A stretch of DNA of 5,670 bases. Origin: Methylotenera_A sp036676175. GTDB taxonomy: Bacteria; Pseudomonadota; Gammaproteobacteria; Burkholderiales; Methylophilaceae. Where the stretch lies: assembly GCA_036676175.1 (NCBI GenBank), contig JAKFDL010000002.1, positions 1 to 5,670 of the forward strand. Reading direction: 5' to 3'. Below are positions 5,074-5,670 of this stretch, one piece after another (position 1 is the stretch's first letter; each line of letters begins with the position of its first letter). The notes under the pieces were generated by a model that saw only the letters and a program-made list of their open reading frames with translations, was not told the DNA's origin and made no database searches. Both the position numbers and the translations under genes were made by a program.

Positions 5074-5670
5074 GTTAGATAACCCCCAAACATAAGCGGC
5101 CAACACCTGCAGTTGCTCTGGAGTAAGCTTGCCTGTTTGTGCTGGCATCTGGTTAATTTTGCCTTCATTGATACGCTTAACAATGGAGGCTTCGCCAGCC
5201 CCGTGCAACCAAATATTGTCTGCCAAGTTAGGCGCGCCAATCGCCTGATTACCCTTACCATCTGGCCCATGGCAGGCGGCGCAACTGGTGAATTTTTCAT
5301 TACCCAATTTTGCCCGTGCTGAATCATGTGCGCTACCTGACAGGCTTAGCACATAGTTAGCTACATTTTGCACATCTTCTGTAGTGCCCACCATGGCGGC
5401 CATCGGTGGCATCATGCTATTTCGTCCATCGGTAATGGTTTCAAGGATTTTCTCTGGGCTATCGCCAAATATCCAATCATGGTCTGTCAGGTTAGGAAAG
5501 CCGCGGCTGCCACGCGCATCCGAACCATGGCACTGCGCGCAATTATTCATAAATAAGCGCTCACCAATGGCTTTGGCCTCGGCATTACTGGCTAGCTTAT
5601 CTACTGGCATGTCCACAAATTTCGCATATATTGGCTTTAATTTCTCATTTGCGCTTTCAACTTCTTTTTC
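5059..5670 (-). CDS. ccoP: Cytochrome c oxidase cbb3-type, dihaem subunit CcoP, C-terminal 203 residues (start outside window)
   Basis: The frame is open from the right edge to TAG at 5059-5061, so the N-terminal membrane anchor is missing only because the window ends. A GTG at 5614-5616 could look like a start, but the upstream peptide (EVESANEKLKPIYAKF) continues the known CcoP sequence, so it is internal. Two cytochrome c domains are visible. The first has NNCAQCHGSDARGSRGFPNL with haem-binding CxxCH at fragment residues 44-48 and a candidate methionine ligand in SMMPPM. The second has SCAACHGPDGKG with CxxCH at 130-134 and a candidate methionine in NQMPAQ. CcoP anchors to the inner membrane, faces the periplasm, and passes electrons from soluble or membrane c-type cytochromes to CcoO and the CcoN haem-copper site. 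It is followed by ccoG after 17 bp and a small hairpin, and is normally preceded by ccoN, ccoO and ccoQ, which are expected to the right of the window. Confidence 0.96.
   Translation of the reverse strand, partial: EKEVESANEKLKPIYAKFVDMPVDKLASNAEAKAIGERLFMNNCAQCHGSDARGSRGFPNLTDHDWIFGDSPEKILETITDGRNSMMPPMAAMVGTTEDVQNVANYVLSLSGSAHDSARAKLGNEKFTSCAACHGPDGKGNQAIGAPNLADNIWLHGAGEASIVKRINEGKINQMPAQTGKLTPEQLQVLAAYVWGLSNKATK

Noticed and set aside
5019..5327. Minus-strand 102-codon frame overlapping the end of ccoP and start of ccoG
   Set aside because: It is out of frame with ccoP, which has intact haem motifs over the same bases; the product has no family resemblance.
5614..5616. GTG as the start codon of a small dihaem cytochrome
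   Set aside because: The frame continues upstream to the window edge with typical CcoP sequence, so the gene is a window-truncated ccoP, not a separate short cytochrome.

Overview
The window looks like ordinary chromosomal DNA from an AT-leaning Gram-negative proteobacterium. The gene set (cbb3-type cytochrome c oxidase genes, an FNR/ANR regulator, HemN and an H-C-x3-C membrane protein of the TauE/SafE-like class) and the protein sequences fit a betaproteobacterium. A methylotrophic relative of Methylotenera/Methylophilus is my best guess, but genus-level placement is inference from general resemblance only. I see no phage, insertion sequence, CRISPR array, tRNA or rRNA.

Layout, left to right. 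Positions 1-191 (+) hold the C-terminal end of an OmpW-type outer-membrane porin, followed by a strong intrinsic terminator (234-263) and a 16-bp tandem-like repeat (273-305). Then come two minus-strand genes 12 bp apart: a TauE/SafE-like membrane protein (291-959) downstream of hemN (972-2372). A 196-bp divergent intergenic region follows, with an excellent FNR box (2425-2440), a perfect 12-bp palindrome and a possible short leader ORF. The fnr/anr gene reads rightward (2569-3297). It converges, with only 6 bp between stop codons, on a minus-strand operon that reads ccoP (5670-5059, its N-terminal part outside the window) -> ccoG (5041-3596) -> a short fixH/ccoH-like gene (3558-3304).

How the genes fit together. 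This is a low-oxygen respiration locus. FNR senses oxygen through its iron-sulfur cluster. When oxygen is scarce it should activate hemN through the box lying about 41 bp before the inferred start site. HemN then makes protoporphyrinogen without O2, which keeps haem available. The high-affinity cbb3 oxidase needs b- and c-type haem plus copper. CcoP is its dihaem subunit, and CcoG, the FixH-like protein and probably the TauE/SafE-like protein serve its assembly and copper handling. Genes of the same set are grouped in Pseudomonas (ccoGHIS, COG2836-type gene, hemN, anr), but here ccoI and ccoS are not between ccoGH and hemN, and fnr sits in their place in the opposite orientation.

I did not find an obviously new system. 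The points most worth following are the FNR-box promoter geometry, the truncated FixH, the tight fnr/fixH convergence, and the palindrome and leader ORF upstream of fnr.
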